Shown piece after piece: positions 56,053 to 64,000 of a DNA stretch of 64,000 nucleotides (the stretch's first letter is position 1; every line of letters starts with the position of its first letter). A program made the position numbers and the translations under genes. The DNA comes from Adenophora triphylla var. japonica. Taxonomy: Eukaryota; Streptophyta; Magnoliopsida; Asterales; Campanulaceae. The notes beneath the pieces were generated by a model. The model had not been told where the DNA came from and searched no databases. It was given only the letters and a program-made list of their open reading frames with translations. Where the stretch lies: NCBI GenBank assembly GCA_022495995.1, contig JAFEMH010001474.1:62001-126000 (forward strand), read 5' to 3'.

Positions 56053-56533
56053 CACAAAATCTAGGGAGAAACGCGTTTCTCCATAAGTTATGGAGAAACG
56101 GGTCCCGACATGTCGCGCGACAATGAGCTAGATAGCCAGAAACCTATGAAAGTGATATCCAGAAACCTTCAAATGAATATCCAGAAACCTTCAAAATGTT
56201 TCTGGATATACATTTGAAGGTTTCGGATATCCGTAAATCTTCAATAGCAATTTACGGATATGCCCTAACACATTTCACGGATATGCACCTAACAGCTTTA
56301 CGGATATGCACCTAACGGTTTACGGATATACATTTCACATCCTTCTGGCTATCAAATACAAAGCTTCTCGGATATCAACCGCAAAGCTTGCATCAATGCA
56401 AAGCTTCGGATATCCGTGCTTTTTGGTCTTGGCCTTGGGTTTTTTTTTCTGGTTATCAAATGTAAAGCTTCTGGCTATGAAAAACACGTTTCTCCATAGT
56501 TATGGAGAAACGCATTTCTCAGCAGACGCACTC
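56053..56533 (-). mobile_element. Non-autonomous Mutator-like element, copy A
   Basis: 481 bp with the 9-bp duplication ATTTTCTTG (56044-56052, 56534-56542). The ends contain GAGAAACGCGTTTCTCCATAA palindromic blocks. The interior is built of repeated GGATATCCAGAAAC/TTTGCATTTGATAGCC motifs. An inverted partner lies at 58347-58813. From 56222 to 56440 this copy shows CGG/CCG in place of nearly every CTGG/CCAG of the partner. Confidence 0.8.
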
Positions 56534-56596
56534 ATTTTCTTGAATTTTTTGGAATATCTTTTAGAGGAAGAAATTATTCAAACCGTTTTCGGTGTG

Positions 56597-56718
56597 AAAT
56601 AATTTATTAGCTACATACATACGACAGTTGACTTGAAAAGTCACTCACTTGACTAGAAATTGATGCTCTGCGCTTATGCATTCTTCTTGCTAAGGGTATC
56701 AAAAGTGCTTTATGGAAA
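56597..56718. repeat. Third copy of kinase-upstream sequence
   Basis: GAAATAATTTATTAGCTACA onward repeats 52523-52590, then joins GATGCTCTGCGCTTATGCAT as in 52660 and runs to GTGCTTTATGGAAA, where Helitron copy 2 starts. Its continuation resumes after the Helitron (59866-59912). Confidence 0.85.
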
Positions 56719-57951
56719 TCCTACTACCGTAGTATATTAAACTAGGCAAAAATAAACATGGGTGTGACACCTCATCAAGAATTGAGATTACCTTGCATTC
56801 TAGGAAGTCACATCATCCTAGCTATTGATGTGCCTAGGCTTTTCAAATTCGACTATTAGTTGAGTATATTAGACGATAATATGAGGTATGATATTAGGTA
56901 CCGTACTTTTATATAGGAGTATATAATAGAAGTATATATATTAGGTATGGTATTAGGTACTATTATATAGGAGTATATAATAGAAGTATATATAATAGAA
57001 GTATAGATATTAGGTATGGTATTAGGTACTATTATATAGGAGTATATAATAGAAGTATAGACTAGGGTATGTAACTAGGGATAAGTAGTAATAGAAATAT
57101 ATTCCTATATATATAATAGAAGTATAGACTAGGTAGGCTATGCATTTAAAAATGCTAATAAATTGATACATTATCAACTTTTCGGCTTCTTATGTATTGA
57201 TTATCCTAATTCAACTTTTCATATATAAAAATGCATTATTTTATTTTCGGAATACATATGATTTTACTTGGAAATATGATAATAATTAATTTATTTTAGT
57301 AATCCAAAAGGCAAAAAGATGTTTAATGTTCTTATTTAAAAATACTATTAAATTTATACATTATCAACTTTTCCCCTTCTTATGTATTGATTATCCTAAT
57401 TCAATTTTTCATATACAAAAATGCATTATTTTATTTTCGAAATGCATATCATGAAGAGAGACTTTACAAATTCATGAACGGAATTTAATTTTGCTATGAT
57501 AATTCAAAAGACACACCAACGTAATTTAATTTTGCTATCTATTACTTAACATATAGAAAAATATAATTTTATTTTGTTATAATCAACGGAAATATGAAAC
57601 AAGTTGAAGTTTAAAGGTTGTAATACTAACTAATACAATAATTAAAAAAAACTTTTAGACTATTCATAAAAGATCAATAGTTGAAGAGTCATCCATTTTC
57701 TCCATTCAAGTATATAAACACTAATTTCCTTTTGACAAATGTTTATTTTTTGCTCTCCATCACTTTTGTAGAGACTGATTCATGAAGAAAGAAAATGTGT
57801 CAAGGTTCTAGGGAGTGCTATTGTAAAATGCTATTGTAAGTATTCACAAAATCCATTTTTTCCGGATTTGTGAGTGACTTCTTTATAATCTCTTTTGACT
57901 TATTTTGAATAGGATTTGTTTTTTATTTTTATGTTTGTGTTTATTATTTTG

Positions 57952-58012
57952 AATTTGATTTTGAATTTGAATTTGAATTTGAATTTGAATTTGAATTTGA
58001 TTTTGATTTTGA
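57952..58012. repeat. (TTTGAA)n microsatellite
   Basis: About ten TTTGAA or TTTGAT units in tandem inside Helitron copy 2. Short imperfect arrays in the 3' half are common in non-autonomous Helitrons. Confidence 0.85.
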
Positions 58013-58346
58013 TTTTAATTTTAACTTTTATTTTATAAATTTTCGTCTTTATTTTGATTTTATTTCTTGCTTTTTTTCTATTTCTTTTATGTTTGTGAAT
58101 GTTTCTTTCACTTTTTAATTATTAGAATTTTAATTTTCATTTTTTATTTGCATTTTATTTTTTCGTATGTTTTTATATTGATATTGATTTTCTTTTATGC
58201 ATTAGATTTTTTTCTTTCTTAATTATTAAAGTTTTTTTCATTTTGCTTTTGCTATTTTTGTAAGACAATTTACAACTTGGCTTTAAATAAGAACTTTGTT
58301 TGGATTTTTTTTTTCTTTCGATTATGATTTGATTTCTTTTACTTAT

Positions 58347-58813
58347 GAGTGCGTCTGCTGAGAAACGCGTTTCTCCATAACTATGGAGAAACGTGTTTTT
58401 CATAGCCAGAAGCTTTACATTTGATAACCAGAAAAAAAAAACCCCAAGGCCAAGACCAAAAGCTTCTAGATATCCAGAAGCTTTGCATTTGATAGCCAGA
58501 AGCTTTGCAGTTGATATCCAGAAGCTTTGTATTTGATAGCCAGAAGGATGTGAAATGTATATCCAGAAACTGTTAGGTGCATATCCAGAAAACTGTTAGG
58601 TGCATATCCAGAAATGTGTTAGGGCATATCCAGAAATTGCTATTGAAGGTTTCTGGATATCCAGAAACCTTCAAATGTATATCCAGAAACATTTTGAAGG
58701 TTTCTGGATATCACTTTCATAGGTTTCTGGCTATCTAGCTCATTGTCGCGCGACATGTCGGGACCCGTTTCTCCATAACTTATGGAGAAACGCGTTTCTC
58801 CCTAGATTTTGTG
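58347..58813 (+). mobile_element. Non-autonomous Mutator-like element, copy B (nested in Helitron)
   Basis: 467 bp with the 9-bp duplication TTTACTTAT (58338-58346, 58814-58822). It is the reverse complement family member of 56053-56533, with terminal parts GAGTGCGTCTGCTGAG and CTAGATTTTGTG. All ATATCCAGAAA motifs are intact here. Confidence 0.82.
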
Positions 58814-59865
58814 TTTACTTATTTGTAAAGTTGATTTTAGTTTTATTTCTCATTTTTTTTTTCATGTTTGCTTTACTTTCGTTTTTTAATATTATCTTCT
58901 TTTTTTTTCAGTTTGTGATAAAAAATATTTCTTTTATTTCGATTAAAGTTTGATTTTTGGTGTATTTATTTATATTTGGGTTTGATATTGATTTTCATTG
59001 ATGAATTTTTCAAAATAGTTTTTTTTATTTTTTAATATATTTTGATTGTGTTCGTGAATGCTTCCTTTTTATTATTTTTTATTAAGATTCGATTTCCATA
59101 TTTCATTCAATTGTTTCATCTTTCTTTTGTTTTTTGTTTTTTTTATTTTGATATTTATTCTACTTTGACTTTGTATTATTTTTTAAAATATTCAAATTTA
59201 TTATTTATATGTTTCTACTCTTTATTTTTATTATATTTTTTAACTCTTATTTTTTATTGTTTTTCCTTTATTAATATTTGACTTTCATATTTCTGTTTTT
59301 ATATTGAATTCATTTTTTGTTATTATTTTATTTATTAAGTTTTTAAATATTTTTATTTTTTGTTGCGTTTTCTTTCTTCTATTTTATTCAAACTTACGAA
59401 TGAATTATATCAAATTGCTAAGATTACAAAAATTAACTACAATGATATTTGTTAATCTTACTTTTATCTTTTATATTGATTTATATATTTATTTTTTTCA
59501 TATTATACAAACATTAATAATCTAGAAGTCTTGAGGAAATAATGAGAAAACAAACCACAAAAATATTAACAGATTATGGAGAAAAATATTGCGCCATAAC
59601 CCTAACTCTAAATACCTCTTTCAAGACTCCATCTATCCCATCATCACATGACATAACAAATGAATTTCATGGTTAGCCTTTTACAAGTTTGTGACCTCAC
59701 TCATATTTTTTCCCATGACCATAATATTTATAATTCATCCTCATATTATTTTATATTAATAAATTAATTTCAAACTAAAGTACATATATTTTTTTAATGG
59801 ACAAACTTACTTATGATTATCAAAAACATCAAAGTACCCCGTGCGTAGCACGGGCAACACCCTAG

Positions 59866-60330
59866 TTACTAAGAAATGACTAGGAAGGCACTGAGCAATA
59901 CTATGAAAATTACTAAATGACACTTCAAATCTCTAAAAACTCATATTACAACAATATATACTTTCAATTCTCAAACCTGAAATCTTATACGCTAAATAAC
60001 TTTTACTCCTTATTTATCAAGATCTTACACTTTTATGCTTGATAGAATTTTGAATGATGCAAAAGGTTGAGTTGTATCAATTTTCCTTGTTTCCGAATTG
60101 TATGAGTGGCTGAGTTGTTTGTAAGTTCTCATGGTAGTCTGGTTATTTGCTTATTAACATAATCTTGTTGGCTGTTAAAAAAATTAAAATTAAAGAAAAA
60201 GTAATGACGTGAAATTTAAATACTGTGATTTTGGTAACATTCTTATTTCCTTCAGTTGCCATAAACACCATATTAAAAATGTGTGGCTTATTTACTTCGG
60301 TTGCCATAAACACGCTATTAAGAATGTGTG
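59866..60330. other. Post-Helitron flank, no gene
   Basis: 59866-59912 continues the kinase-upstream repeat (AAGAAATGACTAGGAAGGCA, as at 52685). The remainder is AT-rich with a short tandem duplication (GTTGCCATAAACAC at about 60256 and 60301). No coding or RNA feature was seen. Confidence 0.7.
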
Positions 60331-60378
60331 GCTTTAGTCCCTCTCCTCCTTACCTGCTCCTAGACCATTTATGAGCTA

Positions 60379-60679
60379 CTCCCTCCGCCCACTATTATAA
60401 GCAAAAAATTGATTTTTATGGCCTCAAAATATAAGTAAATCTCATCATTTTCAATGTAAAACTCATTAAATCCATATGTATTTAATACCATTTTACCAAA
60501 AATACCCCTAATTAATATTCATTTTCAAAGACAAATGCACATTTATTACACATTTAATATGGGGATATATTAGTAATTTTAACACGTTTTTGTTATGAAA
60601 TCAAGACAACTAAACAAATTTAACTACTTTATTAATATGTGTGAATTTATTATTATTATTTTTTGCTTATAATTGAGAT
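60379..60679. mobile_element. Stowaway-like MITE, copy 1, 3' part lost
   Basis: CTCCCTCCGCCCACTATTATA start after TA (60377-60378). The body is shared with 62378-62683 up to TTTGCTTATAATTGAG, where a hAT element is inserted. The expected right terminus is not found after the hAT element. The unrelated 48 bp before the MITE are also shared with the second copy, so a larger segment was duplicated. Confidence 0.75.
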
Positions 60680-61229
60680 TAGACATGTCTAAATAGAACC
60701 GGGAACCGACGGAACCAGCGGGTAGAACCGGAACCGGGAACCGGCGAGAACCGGAAATCGCCGGAACCGGGAATCGAACGTAACCGGGAACCGGATTGAA
60801 ACAGTTCGAATACGAATCCACCATATTGGGAACCGAGGAACCGGCGGAATCGGGAACCGGCGGTTCCGGAACCGGGAACCGGAACCGGGAACCGACGATT
60901 GATCAAGATAAGTTAAATGTAATATTTAGCATTTATTTAGTATTTGTACTTGTAGTGTAGTGTTGTTTTATTTAAATTAAACTAGAATTTAGATAAATGT
61001 TGTAATATTTAGCGTCTTTACTGTCTTAAGAGGTTTGAATTAAAAAAAAAAAAAAGTTAGATGGTGATGGAACCGGTGGAACCGTTGGAATCGGAACCGG
61101 AACCGGCGGATAGAACCGGGAACCGGGAACCGGATTAATATGGTTCGAATACGGTTCCGGCTATTTGGGAACCGGGAACCGGCGGTTCCGAAATCGGGAA
61201 CCGGAACCGAAACCGTTTGGACATGTCTA
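60680..61229. mobile_element. hAT-like element rich in GGAACCGG
   Basis: Perfect 8-bp duplication ATTGAGAT (60672-60679, 61230-61237) and terminal repeats TAGACATGTCTAAA / TAGACATGTCCAAA. Two arrays of GGAACCGG/GGGAACC-type repeats (about 60700-60895 and 61070-61215) face each other and can pair through CCGGTTCC/GGAACCGG. There is no transposase. Confidence 0.82.
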
Positions 61230-61239
61230 ATTGAGATAA

Positions 61240-62100
61240 GTTGAAAGAGATAGGGTGGGGTAGGGTGATGGAGGTGGGGTGGTAGGGTAGGAGGTGAGGA
61301 TTAGTAGGGGTGAGGTGGGTGGTTGTGGGGTAGGGATAGGATAGGATGGTGGGGGAAATATAAAGGGTAAGATGATGGTAGGCTAGGGTGGTAATAGGGT
61401 AGGGGTAGGGTAGGTGTGGGGTAGGCTGGGTAGCCGAGAGTGTGGGGGGGGGGTTAGGGTGAGTGGCCGAGAGTAGGGGAGTGCGGTTGGGTGGGAGAGT
61501 TGTTAAAAATAAATTAATTTAATTATGAGTAAAAAAGTTTGAGCGTGGGAGGGGGTTGGTGGGTGGGGGTGGTGAGGGTTGTTAAGAAATAATTTTAAAT
61601 GAATAAAAAAAATTGTTTATGAGTGGAGTTGTTAAAATATAATTTTAAAATGAATAAAAAAAATATTTTTTTGACCTTGAGGTGGTAGTGGGAGTGGGGA
61701 GTTGTTAAAAATAAATTTAAAATGATTAATTTTTTTTACCCGAGGGGGAGGGGGTTAGTGGTGATGGTTGTGGTGAGTGGTGGGGTGGGGAGTTGTTAAA
61801 AATAAATTTAAAATGATTAAAAAAAATTTTGACCAGAGGGGGAAGGGGGTGGGGGTGGTGAGTGGTGGAGTGGGGAGTTTTTAAAAATAATTTTAAAATG
61901 ATTAATTTTTTTTTACCCGATGGGGGGGGGAGTGGGGTGGAGGGCAGGGGTGGTGGTAGTGAGTGGGGTGGTGGCGGTGATGGTAAGTGGGGTGGGGATG
62001 GGGGGGGGTGGTGGTGGTTGTTAGGGGGGAGGGAGAATTGTAAAAAATAATTTTAATATAAATAATTTTTTTTATGAGGGGATGGGTAGGGGGTGGTTGA
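61240..62100. repeat. G-rich minisatellite
   Basis: First GGGTAGGGTGGGG-type sequence (61250-61500). Then come about six or seven imperfect units of roughly 100-130 bp, each a GGGGTGGTGAGTGGTGGGG tract followed by AGTTGTTAAAAATAAATTTA and AAAATGATTAA. Strong strand asymmetry with many G3+ runs. Open frames crossing it are low-complexity and not genes. Confidence 0.85.
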
Positions 62101-62221
62101 TCTGGGGTGGGTAACGTAGGGATGTATAAAAAGTTAGGTGTATGTGTGTGTGAGGGTGTTACCATTTTTTGGAAAATGTTTTAATTAGGAAAAATCCGTA
62201 AGTCATTTTACTTAAAAAAGT

Positions 62222-62319
62222 GGGGGAAATATTTTTCGGAAAACATTTTCTCCATTTTTCGGCGCTTACCAAACACCGAAAAATGAGATAAACGTTTTCC
62301 GAAAAAACATTTCCCCCCA
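62222..62319. repeat. Foldback sequence
   Basis: GGGGGAAATATTTTTCGG and CCGAAAAAACATTTCCCCC form the outer arms, and GAAAACATTTTCTCC..TTTTTCGG pairs with CCGAAAAATGAGATAAACG around a short loop. It may be an end of a degenerate MITE (TACCAAAC / GTTTGG). Confidence 0.6.
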
Positions 62320-62377
62320 AACAAACGGAGCCTTAGTCCCTCTCCTCCTTACTTGCTCCTAGGCCATTTATGAGCTA

Positions 62378-62683
62378 CTCACTCCAGCCACCATTATAAG
62401 CAAAAAAAATGACTTTTTTGGCCTTAAAATATAAGCAAATCTCATAATTTTTAATGTAAAACTCATTAAATGCAACTGTATTTAAAACCTTTTTACCAAA
62501 AATACCCTAATTAATATTCATTTTCAAAGACAAATGCTCATTTATTACACATTTAATATGGGGATATATTAGTAATTTTAACATGTTTTTGTCATAAAAT
62601 CAAGACAACTAAACCAATTTAACTACTTTCTTAATATGTGTAATTTTTTTTATTTGCTTATAATTGAGGTCGGAGGGAGGGAG
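62378..62683. mobile_element. Stowaway-like MITE, copy 2, complete
   Basis: Left end CTCACTCCAGCCACCATTATA and right end TATAATTGAGGTCGGAGGGAGGGAG, with TA at 62376-62377 and 62684-62685. It is about 90% like copy 1 by eye. Confidence 0.8.
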
Positions 62684-62966
62684 TAAATATAAACAAATAA
62701 TCCATGCTTCCCGTAAATATCGTTTTACTTCCCTTTTTAGTTTGTCCCAAAAACATAGTTCCATTCTAAAAAATATAATTATACTGCAATTCAAGAAGTT
62801 ACAAGCAAACAAAGTATCATGCATAAAAGGCTTCATCTGTAAGGTTGGATAATCTTTCTCGTTCACATGAAATATTTAACTTTTATTCAACCAATCATTA
62901 TGAAGGTGTTTTATAGAAATATATTTCCCACTTTTATCCATTTAAAATTGATGATTTTTTTCCCAG

Positions 62967-63130
62967 GATATTGGTAACAATATGAGCCCGAGGAAAAGGA
63001 GTTATGATTCTCTCGGGTTAATGTCCAGGAGGTTTGGTAACATGAAACTCCTTATTCGATATTAAGAAAAAGATGTACGACCAAAAAAGAAGATGAAATG
63101 AACTGTTTGCCCTCCACTTCAGATGCTTTG
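62967..63130 (+). pseudogene. Decayed copy of MYB3R exon 9
   Basis: GATATTGGTAACAATATGAG to TCAGATGCTTTG/GTATGA matches 47828-48034 including both splice signals (CCCAG acceptor). About 43 bp in the middle are deleted, which shifts the frame. Flanking intron sequence is also related (CCATTTAAA before, GTATGATTGATT after), so this is a DNA duplication and not a retrocopy. Other MYB3R exons were not found around it. Confidence 0.88.
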
Positions 63131-63554
63131 GTATGATTGATTTGTCCTAACCACAGCAACTACCTTAATTTTTTCGTTTGTTAGTATGTGTAGCTCTAGA
63201 AAAATGGTATGCTAGTTATAGTTTGAATAATCTTTGGATAATCCTAGTAATGGTGTTTGTTGATAGATGTTCTGGATTTTCATTTGTCATGTATGGTTTT
63301 GTATCTATTTTCCGAGATTACGGTGATCATAAAGGGAGTGCATCCATCTCCTAAACATTTTCTTAAAATTCTCTCTCGCTGGGATTATACTCCATAACTT
63401 TTATTTTTTGTTTGGTATTTGACAAAATCTATGGTGGACTGGAAAAACATCATGCTTGACTATGAATTTAGGAATGGAATCAGTTGTGCCTAAAATTAAG
63501 GTGATCATTACACAACTTGACTAGTAAGGACTTGATGGCTATCAGTTGACTTGT

Positions 63555-63600
63555 GCATCTTGCTTATGGTACCAAAAGTGCTTTATGGAAATTACTAACA
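63555..63600. repeat. Empty-site paralogue of Helitron copy 2 target
   Basis: CAAAAGTGCTTTATGGAAA is directly followed by TTACTAAC, whereas at 56701-56718 the same sequence is split from TTACTAAG (59866) by Helitron copy 2. This fixes the Helitron borders to the base. Confidence 0.85.
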
Positions 63601-63656
63601 AATAACAAGGTGGTGAGCTATGTGCTTAAAGGAAATGAAAAAGTGGCATTGAGCTA

Positions 63657-64000
63657 TGTAACGACCCCAAATTCCATACATAAAAATAATACTTAATTTA
63701 ATAATAGAATAGCCTCCAACGGCTACTAAAACCATAATTCAAAATACTAACCACTATTTGAAATAAACTTAAATGCTGAAAACGGTAACAATCTCTACGG
63801 CTAGTACAAACCACTAGCTCAAAAATACTTAATGTTCTAAAATAATTATTTGAACTCTAAAAGCCGCTAATCCATCAAACACGCAGCCAATCCACTCCAA
63901 TCATTTATTACCTGGGAGGGGAAAGAATATGAAAGGGTGAGCGAACAAAGCTCAGTAAGTTCATACGGAGTCTCTTCGGTTTCTAAGAAGAGACGACCGG
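63657..64000. mobile_element. LTR-like sequence cut by window end
   Basis: Starts TGTAACGACCCCAAATTCC, a start common to plant gypsy LTRs, and contains AAAGGGTGAGCGAACAAAGCTCAGTAAG, related to 6850-6870. No internal region is visible, so the class is tentative. Confidence 0.35.

Larger units (their letters stand above)
56719..59865 (+). mobile_element. Non-autonomous Helitron, copy 2
   Basis: 5' end TCCTACTACCGTAGTATATT, 3' hairpin CCCGTGCGTAGCACGGG followed by CAACACCCTAG at 59865; inserted between A and T with no duplication. It is the same family as 3056-5481 but in opposite orientation. Both begin with a shared 170-bp segment (GGGTGTGACACCTCATCAAG, CATCATCCTAGCTATTG). It contains a nested element at 58347-58813 and a TTTGAA microsatellite (57952-58012). 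No Rep/helicase gene is present. Confidence 0.88.

Noticed and set aside
59042..59525. Phe/Ile/Leu-rich frames suggesting membrane proteins
   Set aside because: T-rich Helitron DNA translates into hydrophobic strings; no conserved motif and no start or splice context.
61862..62165. Glycine-rich and histidine/proline-rich frames in the G-rich region
   Set aside because: Created by the minisatellite; both strands stay open for the same reason.

Overview
This is plant nuclear DNA, most likely from a eudicot. It has long AT-rich introns, a MYB3R transcription factor gene, a class XII-type LRR receptor kinase, plant Copia, RTE, Mutator, hAT, Stowaway and Helitron elements, and no bacterial-type operons. 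Species and chromosome cannot be told from the sequence.

Two host genes stand out. The first is a MYB3R (three-repeat MYB, cell-cycle type) gene on the + strand. Ten exons lie between 13300 and 48394, so the gene is stretched to at least 35 kb by transposons in its introns; one intron alone is 22.4 kb. Its first, ATG-bearing exon was not found. Repeat R1 carries an in-frame TAA (14143-14145), and the first tryptophan of R2 is replaced by arginine (21795-21797), while the long downstream exons are fully open. The second gene is an LRR receptor-like kinase with a non-RD (HCD) kinase on the - strand (49384-52474), convergent with the MYB3R 3' end. It has one intron and a frameshift in the last part of the kinase. 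A deleted relative of this kinase lies at 11410-12425, and a damaged copy of MYB3R exon 9 lies at 62967-63130, so the region has a history of segmental duplication.

Layout. 1-5481: LTR fragments, a Stowaway-like MITE and a Helitron (- strand). 5650-10662: a Mutator-like element with a 9-bp target duplication that carries a plant-mobile-domain gene and a transposase remnant. 10663-13299: TA microsatellite, LRR-RLK pseudogene, MITE. 13300-22030: MYB3R exons 1-4, with a hAT MITE, two related TIR elements and an RTE LINE nested inside a MITE. 22571-30114: a Copia element that itself holds a TRIM-like LTR element and a long-TIR element. 30234-43401: a complete 13.2-kb Sirevirus-like Copia element with extra sense and antisense ORFs. 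43407-48394: MYB3R exons 5-10. 49384-52474: LRR-RLK. 52595-56002: a 5'-truncated Copia between 407-bp direct repeats. 56053-59865: a non-autonomous element and a second Helitron, which contains an inverted copy of that element. 59866-64000: a duplicated MITE, a GGAACCGG-rich hAT element, a G-rich minisatellite, the MYB3R exon copy, and the start of another LTR-like sequence.

One pattern affects the reading of the whole window. In several transposon segments, CAG/CTG sites are replaced by CG, CGG or CCG relative to near-identical copies elsewhere in the window. These changes sit on frameshifts and even in the conserved primer-binding site. They look more like a base-calling or consensus problem at CHG-methylated sites than like biological mutation, so frameshifts in those elements should be treated with caution.
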